Shown piece after piece: positions 22,337 to 33,595 of a DNA stretch of 64,000 nucleotides (positions are counted from its first letter, which is position 1; the number at the start of each line of letters is the position of its first letter). The translations under genes and the position numbers were made by a program. Where the stretch lies: assembly GCA_946902985.2 (NCBI GenBank), contig OX336389.2, positions 144,883,099 through 144,947,098 of the forward strand. The letters run 5' to 3'. This DNA comes from Meconema thalassinum (taxonomy: Eukaryota > Arthropoda > Insecta > Orthoptera > Tettigoniidae). A model generated the notes under the pieces. The model did not search any database. It worked only from the letters and a program-made list of their open reading frames with translations, and had not been told where the DNA came from.

Positions 22337-22450
22337 TGCAACGAGCCTATAATGGCTATAATTAAGACACGAGTATGTTCATAAAACGAGCTTTAGCGAG
22401 TTTTATAATTTCCATACGAGTGTCTTAATTACCATTATAGGCGAGTTGCA
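22337..22450. repeat. Hairpin-forming palindrome, unit 2 of copy A
   Basis: Arms 22,337-22,377 and 22,413-22,450 are near-perfect reverse complements; the loop (ATAAAACGAGC/GCGAGTTTTAT) also pairs, so about 114 bases form a near-continuous palindrome. Confidence 0.8.
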
Positions 22451-22984
22451 TGCGACTGTTTATGTTCGACGATAATTATAACTTTATTACATGTTTTAAC
22501 AAAAATATTCATAAATATCTCTTCAGTAACTAGAATTTTGTGATCGGGTGGTGCGCTAGATAGCATATCTCCGTGTTCCAAGCTCTCTGGACGACCGACG
22601 CATGCGCTCTGTGTCCTTCAATGCCAGATGTGCAGATCGTGAACCAGTATTCAGCAAAACTGTCACCGTAGTCGTTTGAAGTCAACGCGCTGAGTAGAAA
22701 TTGGATTTAGGTATATTAAGGTACAGTGCTATTTCTTGTCTCATATTCACCAGTTTATTTACGCGAACATATGGACGGTGCACTTTCGGTAATTTATATA
22801 GACATGTTGGATTTTGAGAGCATGCGCGAAGGTATCCTTATCTAATTGGTCAAAGAAATGTTTCTTGAGCTGTGATTGGTGGGAGAAACTGTTTCATAAT
22901 GAATGATAGTGTTATAATGACCATCATTATGATACAGTTTTCAGACACATAATAGTCAGGGTCGAACATAAACATTTTTAAATT

Positions 22985-23525
22985 ACCAGACATTCATATT
23001 ATTTCCACATGTTAAACGGAAATGTCATACACAATAAGTTTTCAGTTTACGCTTATCAGCAATACCTGCCTATTTCAAACAGGATCGCTGATATAGCAAG
23101 ACAACATCCTGCTTCAATATCATGGGGATCCCAGCTGAGTCTGGCATTGCTTCCACTTACTTGTGCAGGACTCCCCTATGTTTTCTTTCATGTCGACCTC
23201 ACTCGGTCAACTCTTGTTCTCTTTACACTGCCAATAGTATTAGTGTATCCGAGGCCTAGGGAGTATTTCACTTTCCAGCCTTAATCGCCCCTCGTCTGAT
23301 CTTTGCTGATACCCTGCTAGGGGGTCAACTTTCTTTTTCTTTTCATATTATCTTTTGCCTTTTGCTCAAGCATCTCAAAAAGGCATGGTGTATGTAGTCC
23401 ACTACTTTTAATGGACTTTGAATATGGTTACACCCTCAAAAGCTCTCGCCTAGTGCGTTTAAAAGTTGACAACCGCCTAAGAAATCCTTTGACGCTGATT
23501 CATAGCTTTGCTCACTTTGCTATAA
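22985..23525 (+). repeat. T block, proximal part
   Basis: Directly repeated at 30,030-30,660 and 53,000-53,530 (landmarks TCCGAGGCCTAGGGAGTATTTC, cut to shared core GAGGCCTAGGGAGT, and ATCGCCCCT). Open frames here look like chance. Confidence 0.6.
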
Positions 23526-23925
23526 TTTTATCCTCCAGGATTAGCTTTTCCCATGAACAAAGCAAGGTATTCCACCTCTACCGCCACTGGGGGCAGTGAC
23601 CTGCAGCTTGAGAGTTTGGGTCGGGGTTACAACTGGGGTGTGTGTTCGCCACAACGCTCAAGAGGTCTCCCCTGCAATGCGTACAGGAGCCTCATAAAGG
23701 GATAGAAAGAGTGGGAGGATTGAGCAATGAAGTGGGAAGGAGGCAGCTGTGGCCTTACGGTAGGCATCACCCCAGCATTTTGCCCAAAGACAAAGTGAGA
23801 AATCACAGAAAACCACACCAAGAATGGCTAAAGTGGAAATCGAACCCCCTCTACTCACTTGGGCCTGGTCCGAGCCTGAGGAAACCACGTTCCAGTCCTC
23901 GTAAGTAGGGGGGCAGTAAGAGTTC
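23525..23925 (-). mobile_element. tRNA-derived SINE-like element, copy A
   Basis: On the minus strand GGGGGTTCGATTTCCACTTT gives a B-box-like motif near 23,855, followed by a body with GGTTTTCTGTGATTTCTCAC, TAAGGCCACAGCTGCC and CTACCGCCACTGGGGGCAG (complement). The structure, a Pol III-like head and ~350-bp body, fits a SINE. The same element is at 30,665-31,025, 53,530-53,935 and 60,985-61,320. Confidence 0.65.
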
Positions 23926-23964
23926 TAACGCACCCCGTCAGCAGTTTCTGAATTTGGCGCACTC

Positions 23965-24120
23965 TAAATCCAAGATGGTGGCGATGACGTCACAAGATGG
24001 CGGCCAAGATGGCGGCTAACCAAAATTGCGGCTAATCAAATTGACGTCTAACCAAAATGGCGTCTAACCAAAATGGTGGCCATGGCATAACTAACCTAGC
24101 TTAACCTAACCTCACCTACA
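23965..24120 (+). repeat. AAATGGCG short tandem tract with TTAGG-like string
   Basis: ACAAGATGGCGGCCAAGATG followed by repeated AACCAAAATGGCGTCT units of ~16 bp, then TTAACCTAACCTCACC. The same is at 53,995-54,145. It leads the P array as the similar tract at 8,905 does. Confidence 0.75.
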
Positions 24121-25575
24121 AGGTGCGATCGAAAAGTTCCAAAATGTTGACCCATAGCCTACTTTCCCGGTGACGTCACAACCAGGGTTGATCAAAGAGT
24201 TCCAAACATGTTGAACCTTAGCCTACTTTCCTGGTGACTTCGCAACGAGGTGTGATCAAATATTCCAAAATGTTCACTCATAGCCTACTTTCCTGGTGAC
24301 GTCACATACTAACCGGCCAAACATTCAGGGGTAAGGCCGATATCCACCGAATGCATGGTCGGATTTTGACGAATGAGTTGTCGTTGAAATTGGGCTGACA
24401 CCCCCTTTCCAAAATTCCAAAATATTGACCCATAGCCTACTTTCCTAGTGACTTCACATACTAACCCGCCGTACATTAAGGGGCAAAGCCGACATCCTCC
24501 GAACGCATGGTCGGATTTTGATGAATGAGGTGTCGTTGAACTCGGGCTGACACCCCCTTTCCAAAATTCTAAAATGTTGACCCATAGCCTACTTTCCTGA
24601 TGACGTTACATACTAACCCGCCATACATTCAGGGGCAAAGCAGATATCTCCCGAATGCATGTCCGGATTTTGACGAATGAGGTGTCGTTGGAATCGGGCT
24701 GTCACCCCCTATCCAAAATTCCAAAATGTTGACTCATTGCCTACCTTCCCGGTGACGTCACATAATAACCTGGCAAAGTCGATATCCCCCGAACGCAATG
24801 TCGGATTTTGACGAATGAGGTGACTTTGATATCGGGCTACACCCAATTTCAAAATTTCCAAAATGATGACCCTTAGCCTTCTTCCCTGGTGACGTCACAT
24901 ACTAACGCGCCATAGATTCAGGAACAAAGGTGATATCTCCCGAATATATGGTCGGATTTTGACGAATTAGGTGTCGTTGAACTTGGGCTGACACCCCCTT
25001 TAAAAATTCCAAAATATTGACCCATAGCCTACTTTCCCGGTGACGTCACAACGAGGGGTGATCGATGAATTCCAAATATGTTGACCCATAGCCCACTTTC
25101 CTGGTGACTTCGCAACGAGGTGTGTTCAAAAATTCTAAAATGTTTCCTCATAGCCTACTTTCCTGGTGACGTCACATACTAACCCGCCATACATTCAGGG
25201 GCAAAGCTTTTATCCCCCGAACGCATGGTCGAATTTTGACGAATGAGGTGTCGTTGAAATCAGGCTGACACCCCCTTTCCAAAATTCCATAATGTTGACT
25301 CATATCCTACTTTACAGGTGACTTCACATACTAACCTGGCAAAGTCGATATCCCCCGAACGCATGGTCGGATTTTGACGAATAAGGTGTCGTGGAAATCG
25401 GGCTGGCACCCCCTTTCCTAAATTCCAAACTGTTAACCCATAGCCTACTTTCCTGGCAACGTCACATAATAACCCGCCATATATTGATGGGCAAATCCGA
25501 TATCCCCCGAACGCATGGTCAGATTTTGACGAATGAGATGTTGTTGAACTCGGGTTGTCACCCACTTTCCAAAGG
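24120..25575 (+). repeat. CRE-palindrome satellite P, interior array, mixed monomers
   Basis: About ten monomers. The long form (~152 bp) holds CATAGCCTACTTTCCTGGTG, then ACGTCACATACTAACCCGCC, CGAACGCATGGTCGGATTTT, GACGAATGAGGTGTCGTTGA and CACCCCCTTTCCAAAATTCC. The short form (~63 bp) lacks the middle ~90 bases. Both share the GTGACGTCAC palindrome, sometimes degraded to GTGACTTCAC. The counterpart is 54,145-55,490. Confidence 0.9.
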
Positions 25576-25584
25576 CCAATCTAT

Positions 25585-25960
25585 TTCCACCCCATTTCCA
25601 ATGGACAACATTGCTTTCCAATGCATTCATCGCTATTTGATACATCATGGATTGTACTGTAATGGTTGAAAAAACAATTGCAAGAATGATTGTCGAGCCA
25701 CAGGACATGGTATTGACCAAGACAATAGCCATGCTTGCATTAGTCGATATTTGAATGAACCATAAATCACAGAGGCTTATGCAATGGTTTGTAGCAGTCA
25801 ACCGAACTCGAGATACTTTAAGCCAAAGCCTAGCGCGGTAACCAGTTAGCTATGGGATGTAAAACATTGTCGGCTGCTAAATCCTATTGCACTTTCCTGG
25901 GTGAATGATTAAATGAATATCCGATTAAATGAAAAGATAGTGGAAAGTGTTGCTCGACTG
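25585..25960 (+). repeat. Interior Q fragment
   Basis: Direct repeat of the Q region at 9,680-9,975, including the tRNA-like part (reverse complement of 25,800-25,860). The counterpart is 55,505-55,850. Confidence 0.7.
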
Positions 25961-25984
25961 AGCGAAAATAGTTGCGAGAATGAC

Positions 25985-26640
25985 CACCAAGTTACAATAA
26001 ACGTATAACCCAACAAAAAGCCTATATATAAGTCAACACAAGAGCCAATACATAAACCAATACAAAAGCCAACACAAAAGCCAACACAAAAGCGAATACA
26101 TAAGCCAACACATGGGGTTAGGTTAGGTTAAGATATGTTACATTAGGTTAGGTGAACTACGTGTGACGTTATAGCCAGTCTTAAAGCATGTCTAAACGTG
26201 TAAGCCAACACAAAATCCAATATATAAACCAACGAAAAAGGCCAATACATAAGGCAATACAAAAGCCAACACAAAAAGCCAATACAAAAAGCCAATGCAT
26301 AAGCCAATACAAAACCCAACACATGGGGCTAGGTTAGGTTATGATATGTTCCATTAGGTTAGGTGAACTAAGTGTGAAGTTATAACCAGTCTTAAAGCAA
26401 GTATAAATGTATAAGCCAACACAAAACCTATATATAAGCCATCACAAGAGCTAATACATCAGCCAATACAAAAGCCAACACAACAGCCAATACAAAAGCC
26501 AACACAACAGCCAATACAATAGCCAATACATAAGCCAATACAAAAGCCAACACATGGGGTTAGGTTGGGTGAGGTATGTGTGATGCCATAGCCAGTCTTA
26601 AAGCCTGTCTAAACTTGTAGAACATGTCACGTGACAAGGT
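25985..26640 (+). repeat. AAGCCAATACA array with TTAGG-like spacers, copy A
   Basis: Short 10-11 bp units (AAGCCAATACA, AAGCCAACACA) interrupted about every 210 bp by GGGGTTAGGTTAGG-type strings and a GTTATAGCCAGTCTTAAAGC block, forming three higher-order units. Copy B has about five. Confidence 0.88.
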
Positions 26641-26734
26641 TATGTTAGATTATGTTAGGTGAGTTGAGCTATGACGTCATAGACGGATGGGGTAGGATGC
26701 TGGCAAATGAGGAAAATGTTATGATTTAACTTTT

Positions 26735-27005
26735 GCATTCAGTTTTGCATCCACTTTTTCATCCAATTTTACACCCACGTTTGCACACACTTTGGACCTA
26801 CCTTTTCACCCACTTTTGCACCCACTTTTGAACCTACTTTTGTACCCGCTTATGCACCCTCTTTTGCACCCTCTTTTGAACCCACTTTTACACCCACGTT
26901 TGCACCTACCTTTGCACCCACTTTTGCATCTACCGTTGCACCTTCATTTTCACCACTTTTACATTCACTTTCGCACCCACATTTGCACCAACTTTAAACT
27001 ATTAT
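26735..27005 (-). repeat. R minisatellite, inverted, copy A
   Basis: TTTTGCACCCACTTTTGCAC-type units, reverse complement of the R units at 11,335. The counterpart is 57,060-57,315. It reads as His-Pro-Leu repeats on the plus strand, which is not a gene signal. Confidence 0.88.
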
Positions 27006-28415
27006 TAAGTCACTTTATCACTAAAATCATTGTAGTGTGAACAGGTCAGTTGATACTATAAAACATACTACAACCAACAAAGGTAGGCAACGTGTACTCT
27101 ATCAAGGCTACTCTTATAACTATAATCGTCAGAATGGGAATTGAATAATATTCTGGCCATGCTCAAAAGAGGGGTCAACAAAATGTCGAGGGAATCTAAA
27201 AGTAAAAATGGAAAAGTTTTAAGTGTGAGTGTTCATCAATGTAGTGCTTCAAACAAACCATCGTTGCTGTTTACATGTATTTGATTGAGCAAGAACCATA
27301 GTTAGAATGAATACCCTTACTCTAAGAACATAATTAAAGTAGTATTTCATTTGCATAGTGCTAACCAATGTCTTTGATATACTAGCTATGGAATTATTCA
27401 TAAAGTCATTGAATATAAACCCTTGAAAAAAATATACCTACCTTGATACTCCTTTTGTGGTCCCAGCACTCAGCTTGTTGATTGTTTGAGAGGTGGGAGT
27501 GACATGCAGGTGTGAAATAATGCTATAGCTTATCATAACTGTGATGCATTATTAAGACGTGTTGGTAATTATTAGTGGAATAATTGTAAATGACTTTTAT
27601 CTACCTGTAACCTTTAGGATTAATACAACCATCAAAATGTATATCATCACTGCTATGATTTCAGAAAAATATAAAACAAGCATTTATGTTATTGTTTTTG
27701 TTTTTATAAAAACCATGACACAATAACGTCAACTTTGTCAATAACGTTCAGACCAGTATGGGTTTGGAGACTCTGTTTCAATCGATGGCAAATTATTTTG
27801 ATCTTTTACCACTGTTGAGGATGTTGTTGCTTTTTTTCATCATTACACCCGTGGAATGAAGAAACATAGTCTTTGTTCAAAGTTTTATTACCGTGGTAGA
27901 GTTTTACAAGCCGACAGGTTTGACACTGTTGTACTGATGGCATTTTGTTAATGGTCTCATACTTATGATTCTCGTAGTTATTACAGGGTCGCAATTCGCT
28001 TAACACAGGGTCTTGAGTCCACGATGTTGGCACATGTTCCCATATTTCCTTAACTGCATTTGCAGCCACATAAAAATGAATGATTTAGGTAAAGCATTTA
28101 ATTCTTCTTTTGTAAAATTAGTTAATTTCTTTTTACATATAAAAAATTCCCAATCGCATGCTCAATTGCATTATTGTCCAATTCCAACATTGACGACACA
28201 GACATGGTGCTCTCAAGACAGTGTATCACTCACTGCCACAGCAATTATCTGTAAATCAATTAATTAATCAATACATTTCATTTCATGACTTACACCTCTA
28301 TCAACATTTCCAAAAAAAGAGTTAACAAATTTATCATGTTAACAATAGAGCATTCATCAAATCTCACCTACAGGTTTAACATTACTGCATGATCATGTAG
28401 TTTTTAACATGACTT
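27005..28415 (+). repeat. Second S block, non-satellite part
   Basis: 27,370-27,700 repeats 12,530-12,830 directly. The remainder is unassigned and recurs in copy B at 57,315-58,440. No gene seen. Confidence 0.55.
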
Positions 28416-28419
28416 AGCA

Positions 28420-29590
28420 AACTCGTATCGTCTGTGATATCTAGTAATGAACATGGACACTGGATAAGGCATTAATCCAATATCGTCTATAATTTTAACA
28501 TCAGAAACGGTGAAGTTGTTGTTTTAACATGGATTTGCAAAATGGTATTGTCAATGACATCTAGTAGTGAACATGGAAACTGGGAACATTGGATAAAGCG
28601 TTAATCAATTGATAAATGGTCGAGTCGTTTTAACACGAATTCTCAAAATAGTATTGCCAGCGACATCTAGTAGTGAACATTGACACTTGATAGAGTGTTA
28701 AACAAATCATAAATGGTCAAGTCGTTTAACACGGATTCACAAAATAGTTTTGTCAGTGACATCTAGTAGTGAACATTGACACTTGATAGAGTGTTAATCA
28801 TAATCACAAATGGTCAAGTCGTTTTAACACGGATTCACTAAATAGTATTGTCCGCAACATCTAGTTGTGAATATTGGCATTTGATAGAGCGTTAATCAAA
28901 ATCACAAATGGTCAAGTTGTTTTAACACGGATTCGCACACTCGTATTTTCAGCGACATCTAGTAGTGAACATTGACACTTGATAGAGTGTTAATCAAAAT
29001 CACAAATGGTCAAGTCGTTCTAACATGGATTCACAAAATAGTATTGTTAGCGACATCTAGTAGTGAATATTGGCACTTGATAGAGCGTTAATCAAAATCA
29101 CAAATGGTCAAGTCGTTTTAAACATGGATTCTCAAAATAGTACTGTCAGCGACATCTAGTAGTGAACATTGACACTTGATAGAGTGCTAATCAAATCATA
29201 AATGGTCAAGTCGTTTAACACGGATTCACAAAATAGTTTTGTCAGCTACTTCTAGTAGTGATCAATGACACTTGATAGAGTGTTAATCAAAATATCAAAT
29301 GGTCAAGTCGTTTTAACAGGGATTCGCAAAGTAATATTGCCAGCGACATCTAATAGTGAACATTGACACTTGATAGAGTGTTAATCAAATTATGAATGGC
29401 CAAGTTGTTTAACACGGATTCACAAAATAATATTGTCAGCGAGATCTAGTGATGAACATTGGCACTTGATATTACGTTATTCAAAATCACAAATTGTCAA
29501 GTCATTTTAACACTAATTCACAAAATAGTATTGTCAGCGACATCTAATAGTGAACATGAACATTGGATAGAGCGTTCATCAAATCTCATC
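28420..29590 (+). repeat. ~97-bp satellite array, second array of copy A
   Basis: About 12 monomers with the same landmarks as the first array but a subfamily signature (CACTTGATAGAGTGTTAATC, GTCAGCGACATCTAGTAGTG). The subfamily differs from the first array more than it differs from copy B's second array, so the split predates the large duplication. Confidence 0.88.
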
Positions 29591-30660
29591 TACATGTTGA
29601 GTTATTAAAAATGTACTCACCTTTAATTTAAAACTGCTGTTGCCAATTGAATTTGGTATAACCAGTAAACCAATTATCTCTAAATAAATAAACCAATCAA
29701 TCAATCCATTCATTTCAATCAATCACTTACACAATAACTTTAATCTACTAAATACATAACTCTCAAATATTTTTCTTTTTTTTTCAAGTAACGCCACTGC
29801 TTTTTCTCGATTAACTTGTATATAAATGATAGCACTGCAGCACTAATCACCTGGCATGTAACTAATGAGTGGCAATGATATGTGTGACCTTGCTTTTATA
29901 TTGTTCAATATTGCCAGCTTGCAAGAAATTGTCTACGCATGAGTGAGCGAAATAGAATAAATCACTGTACATTGAGATTCGCAATATATCAAGATTCAAA
30001 TTACTGCAAACATTTTACATTACCTGACATTCATATTCTTTTCACATGGCAAACGGAAATGACAAACACAATAAGTTCTCAATTTGCACTTATCAGCAAC
30101 ACTTGCTTATTTCAAACAGGATCGCCGATATGGCAAGACAGCATCCTGTTTTAAGATTCTCGCTGCCGGTGGCTATGTAATGAAACAAATACTATGTCAT
30201 CTAGTTAGACTTTATAAAATCATGAGCTTACATCTAGTGAAATGTGTGTTGACAACCACGGGGATCCCAGCTGAGTCCAGCATTGCTTCCACTTACTTGG
30301 GAAGGGCCCCTCTCTGTTTCTCTTTCATGTAGATCTCACTCGTTCAACTCTTGTTATCTTCACTCCCCCAATAGTATACGTTTATCAGAGGCCTAGGGAG
30401 TATTTCACTTTCCAACCTTAATCGCCCCTTGTCGGATCTTTGCAGATACCCTCCTTTTGCAAGGGGGTTAACCTTCTTTTTCTTTTTCATGTTATCTCCA
30501 GCCTTTTGCTCAAGTCTCTCAAAGAGGTAGGGTGTATTTAGGCCCACTACTTTTAATGAACTCTGAATATGATTACACCCTCAAAAGGCTTGACTAGTGA
30601 GTTTAAAAGTTGACAACCCGCTAAGAAATTCCTTTAGGGTGGATTCTTAGCATTGCTCGC
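29590..30660 (+). repeat. Second S distal part and T block
   Basis: Direct repeats of 14,580-15,000 and 22,985-23,525. No gene. Confidence 0.6.
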
Positions 30661-30664
30661 TTGG

Positions 30665-31025
30665 CTATCATTTTATCATCCAGGATCAGCTTTTCCCATG
30701 AACTCAGCAAGGGATCCCACCTGTATTGCCACTAAGGGCAGTGTCCTCGAGCTTGAGACTCTGAGTCAGTGATACAATGGGGTGCGCAACCACCACAACA
30801 TCCATGCGGTCTCGCATGCAAAGCATACAGGAGTCTCATTAAGGAATAGAAAGAGTGAGAGAGTGTGACAAGGAATTGAAAAAAGCGACTGCCGTGGCCT
30901 TACGGTAATTGGGAAACCACTGACAACCGCTTCAAGAATAACTGAGGGGGGATCGAACCTCCCCCCCCCCCCCTACTCATTTGAGCCTGGGGTGAGGCTG
31001 AGTAAATCCCATTCCTGCCCTTGTA
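30665..31025 (-). mobile_element. tRNA-derived SINE-like element, second copy
   Basis: Diverged relative of the element at 23,525-23,925, same orientation. Contains a C homopolymer (about 30,959) where the head begins. Confidence 0.6.
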
Positions 31026-31057
31026 TAACTTTTACAAATTTCATGACAGAGCCGGGA

Positions 31058-31125
31058 ATCGAACCCAGGATTTCCAGGGCGGCTGCTAATAATGCTAACC
31101 GCTGCGCTACCATATAGTAATACAT
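31058..31125 (-). repeat. tRNA-like sequence (SINE head)
   Basis: On the minus strand TAGCGCAGCGGTTAGCAT (A-box-like) and GGGTTCGATTCCCGGCTC (a good B box) are spaced as in a tRNA. The acceptor stem does not clearly pair, so I treat it as tRNA-derived rather than a tRNA gene. The counterpart is 61,327-61,392. Confidence 0.65.
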
Positions 31126-31544
31126 ACACTCCAGTTGTTTGCGATCTAACAGTCAACGTGTTTAGAGAGTACGCGTAATTCAACACCGATATCATGCAAC
31201 AGTTGCAGTTTTCGTTATCACAAGGTTACATGCCATGCATGCTAATGTTGCCTAGCAAGCAGTAGTGTTTCAAGTTTTATCTTAAACACAACTCCAATCA
31301 AGAACTTTAATATCTTGGAATTCATTCTATTAGCTCAGAGACTGAATGTATGACACTCGTGTTTTGAAGCCTTTATAGCTTAGAAGAAAGCACGTTAGCC
31401 TCTCACTGCTGGGTCCATAATTCGAATCGCAGTCACTCCATGTGAGATTTGTGCTGGACAATGCAGAGACAGACAATTTTTTTCTTTAGATCTTCCAGTT
31501 TTTACTACCAAGAATGTCATTCTAGCATTTTATTTCATGGGTCA

Positions 31545-31910
31545 TCCATTTAATCATTACCCCCAGGGGAGTGTGACAGGCTTCAGCACTCAGCACCTTT
31601 TCATATCCTCGCTGTTAAATTAGGATTTTATTCATTCATTCCATACCCTAACCCGGTTGGCCAAGCAACACTTTACCCTATCATTTCATTTGTTATTTAT
31701 TTAATCATTGTTTCAAGAGAGTGCGACTGGTTTTAGCAGCCTGCACCGTTTCAAATCCTCACCGCTAAATGAGGGGTTTATTCATTCCATTCCCTGGTTG
31801 CTCAGTTGAACAACACTTTCCACTATCATTTAATTTCATATGTCATTCATTTAATCATTTTCCCAGGAAAGTGCGACAGGTTTTAGCAGCCAGCACTGTT
31901 TCAAATCCTC
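31545..31910 (-). repeat. Q tandem repeat, inverted arm
   Basis: Units containing AGTGCGACAGGTTTTAGCAG, the reverse complement of the left-arm Q repeats at 9,950-10,470. The counterpart is 61,820-62,190. Confidence 0.8.
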
Positions 31911-32165
31911 ACTGTAGCTACATGGTTAGCGCGCTAGGCTTTGTTCCAAAGTGCACCGGGTTCGATTCCCGGCCGAGTCATCAGGGATTTTAATCTCCTG
32001 GGGTTAATTCCAGTAGCTCGGGGACTGGGTGTATGTGCCGTCTTCATCATTACTTTATCCTCATTACGACGCGCCGGTCACCCACGGGCGTCAACTAGAA
32101 ATACCTGCACTCGGCCTCTCCAGAGGCCACACGATCGTTTCATACAGCTAAATAAAGGATTCATT
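31908..32165 (+). mobile_element. tRNA-derived SINE with ATTC tail, copy A
   Basis: A-box-like ATGGTTAGCGCGCTAGGC, strong B box GGGTTCGATTCCCGGCC at about 31,968, then a conserved body (GGGATTTTAATCTCCTGGGG, GACGCGCCGGTCACCCACGG) and an ATTC-rich tail from about 32,157. This is a clear SINE structure. The same insertion is at 62,205-62,445. Family name not assigned. Confidence 0.8.
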
Positions 32166-32334
32166 CATTCCATTCCCTAACCCGCTCGGATGATTGAAAG
32201 CAGGCTGTGGATTTTAATTTTTCAATCTTGTCTTTACCAAGCTAGAGTTAAACCATTACATACAGCCCTGCGATCCTTGGTTCATGAAATAGCAATGAAT
32301 GCATTTTGTAAGCATAACATCGTGGCCGACCACC

Positions 32335-32965
32335 GGTATCGTTCGTTCATAGCTTACGGGTTAGCGCGCTAGGCTTCGGCTTAAAGTATCTATGGTTTAA
32401 TGGTCTGCTACAAAACCATTGCGTAAGCCTCCATGATTTTGTATAGATTTTTACATAGCCAGCCTTCATTATCGTTCATTCATAGCTAACTGGTTAGCGC
32501 ACTAGGCTTTAACCTAAAGTATTCTCCCCGGGTTCGATTGCCTACTACAAAACCATCGCATAAGCCTCTGTGATTTTCCATAGTTTTTTTTACATGGCCA
32601 GCCACCGGTATCGTTCATTTATAGCTAACCGGTTAGCGCACTAGACTTTAACCTAAAGCATCTAAGGTTCAATTGCCTACTACTAAACCATCGCATAAGC
32701 CCTCTGTGATCCATGATTTCATGAAATAGCGATGAATGCATTGGCTAGAAAACCATTGCATAAGACTCTGCGATTCATGATTGTTATGGAATAGCAGTGA
32801 ATATATCCCCAAGCATGGTTATTGTGGTCAGTCACTGCTATCGTTCATTCATAGCTAACAGGTTAGTGTGCTAGCTTTTGACCTAAAGTATCTCAGGTTC
32901 AATCACCTGTTATACAAACCATGACATAAGCCTGTTAATCATTACCCCAGGGGAGTGCCACAGGC
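32335..32965 (+). repeat. Four tandem tRNA-like units, copy A
   Basis: Units near 32,345, 32,480, 32,620 and 32,848 each read CATAGCTAACNGGTTAGCGC-like A-box region, CTTTAACCTAAAGTAT, then a B-box-like GGTTCAAT/GTTCGAT. Copy B has one unit here (62,625-62,705). They are the inverted form of the tRNA-like ends in Q. Confidence 0.72.
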
Positions 32966-33009
32966 TTCAGCCACTGACACCGTTTTATATCCTTGTTGCT
33001 AAATGAGAA

Positions 33010-33595
33010 CTTGATTCATTCCATTTTCTGGCCAGGTCTGTCGCAATCGATTCACAATATCAAAAATTGAAAATCAAATCACTATTCCATCGAACATCTG
33101 AAAACGCATCATCGTGCGTGTGATTCAACAAGGCTATCACTGGCCACAGTGGCTGAACTCAATAGAACAATCGATATTTCGACCTACAAACTGTCAAAAA
33201 CCGACCCGTCGATATAGCAATTGGAATACCACCACCGTGGCTAGCGATCGCCTTGTTGAAACACATGCCCAGCGGCATTGTCTCTCTCACAATCACTCTT
33301 CATGAACATTTTTAAGAGCTAATATTTATTTTCAAAAAAGTGTTGTTGGAACTTTGCCAAAATTTCAAAAATACATTCAACAAGGGGGCGTTAGCCCGTG
33401 TTCTATGACCCATCGTTCTCGTCTCTAGCGTTATTGATTTGCGAGATATAGCAAAAAGGCTAAAATCATGGTTTTGCTCCCAAAACATTCTGTTTCCCTA
33501 ATTCTAAAAACCTTAACCTATTAGAAAAATAAAGAAGGCTTCGAGACAAGCGATTTGACACGTCACAAGTACAAATCCAAACAAACGTTCGGGAG
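33010..33595. other. Unassigned sequence, not matched in copy B
   Basis: No gene recognised; the short open frame at 33,114-33,305 has no known features. It lies where the two large copies stop aligning. Confidence 0.45.

Larger units (their letters stand above)
22081..22985 (+). repeat. Rest of the ~640-bp tandem dimer
   Basis: The unit begun at 15,005 resumes after the Gypsy element, and a second unit follows from about 22,325. Each unit has the hairpin palindrome, GCATGCGCTCTGTG, TTGAGCGCATGCGCGAAGG and a shorter hairpin near its end. In copy B the dimer is uninterrupted at 51,727-52,990. Confidence 0.85.
1..32200 (+). repeat. Copy A of a ~36.4-kb tandem duplication
   Basis: Sequence from the left edge to about 32.2 kb recurs in the same order and orientation from 36,428 onward. 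Anchor pairs are 1 with 36,428, 4,201 with 40,772, 8,504 with 45,089, 15,012 with 51,736 and 22,081 with about 52,110. In the 120 bases compared after 4,201 there were three substitutions. Copy A differs mainly by a 6.69-kb Gypsy insertion and by copy numbers of internal tandem repeats. The left end lies outside the window. An assembly duplication is unlikely because the copies differ by substitutions, indels and array length. Boundaries on the right are unclear because both copies dissolve into different repeats. Confidence 0.9.

Noticed and set aside
31058..31125. Functional tRNA gene
   Set aside because: A and B boxes are visible, but the acceptor and anticodon stems do not form convincingly, and the sequence is repeated with changes in SINE contexts.
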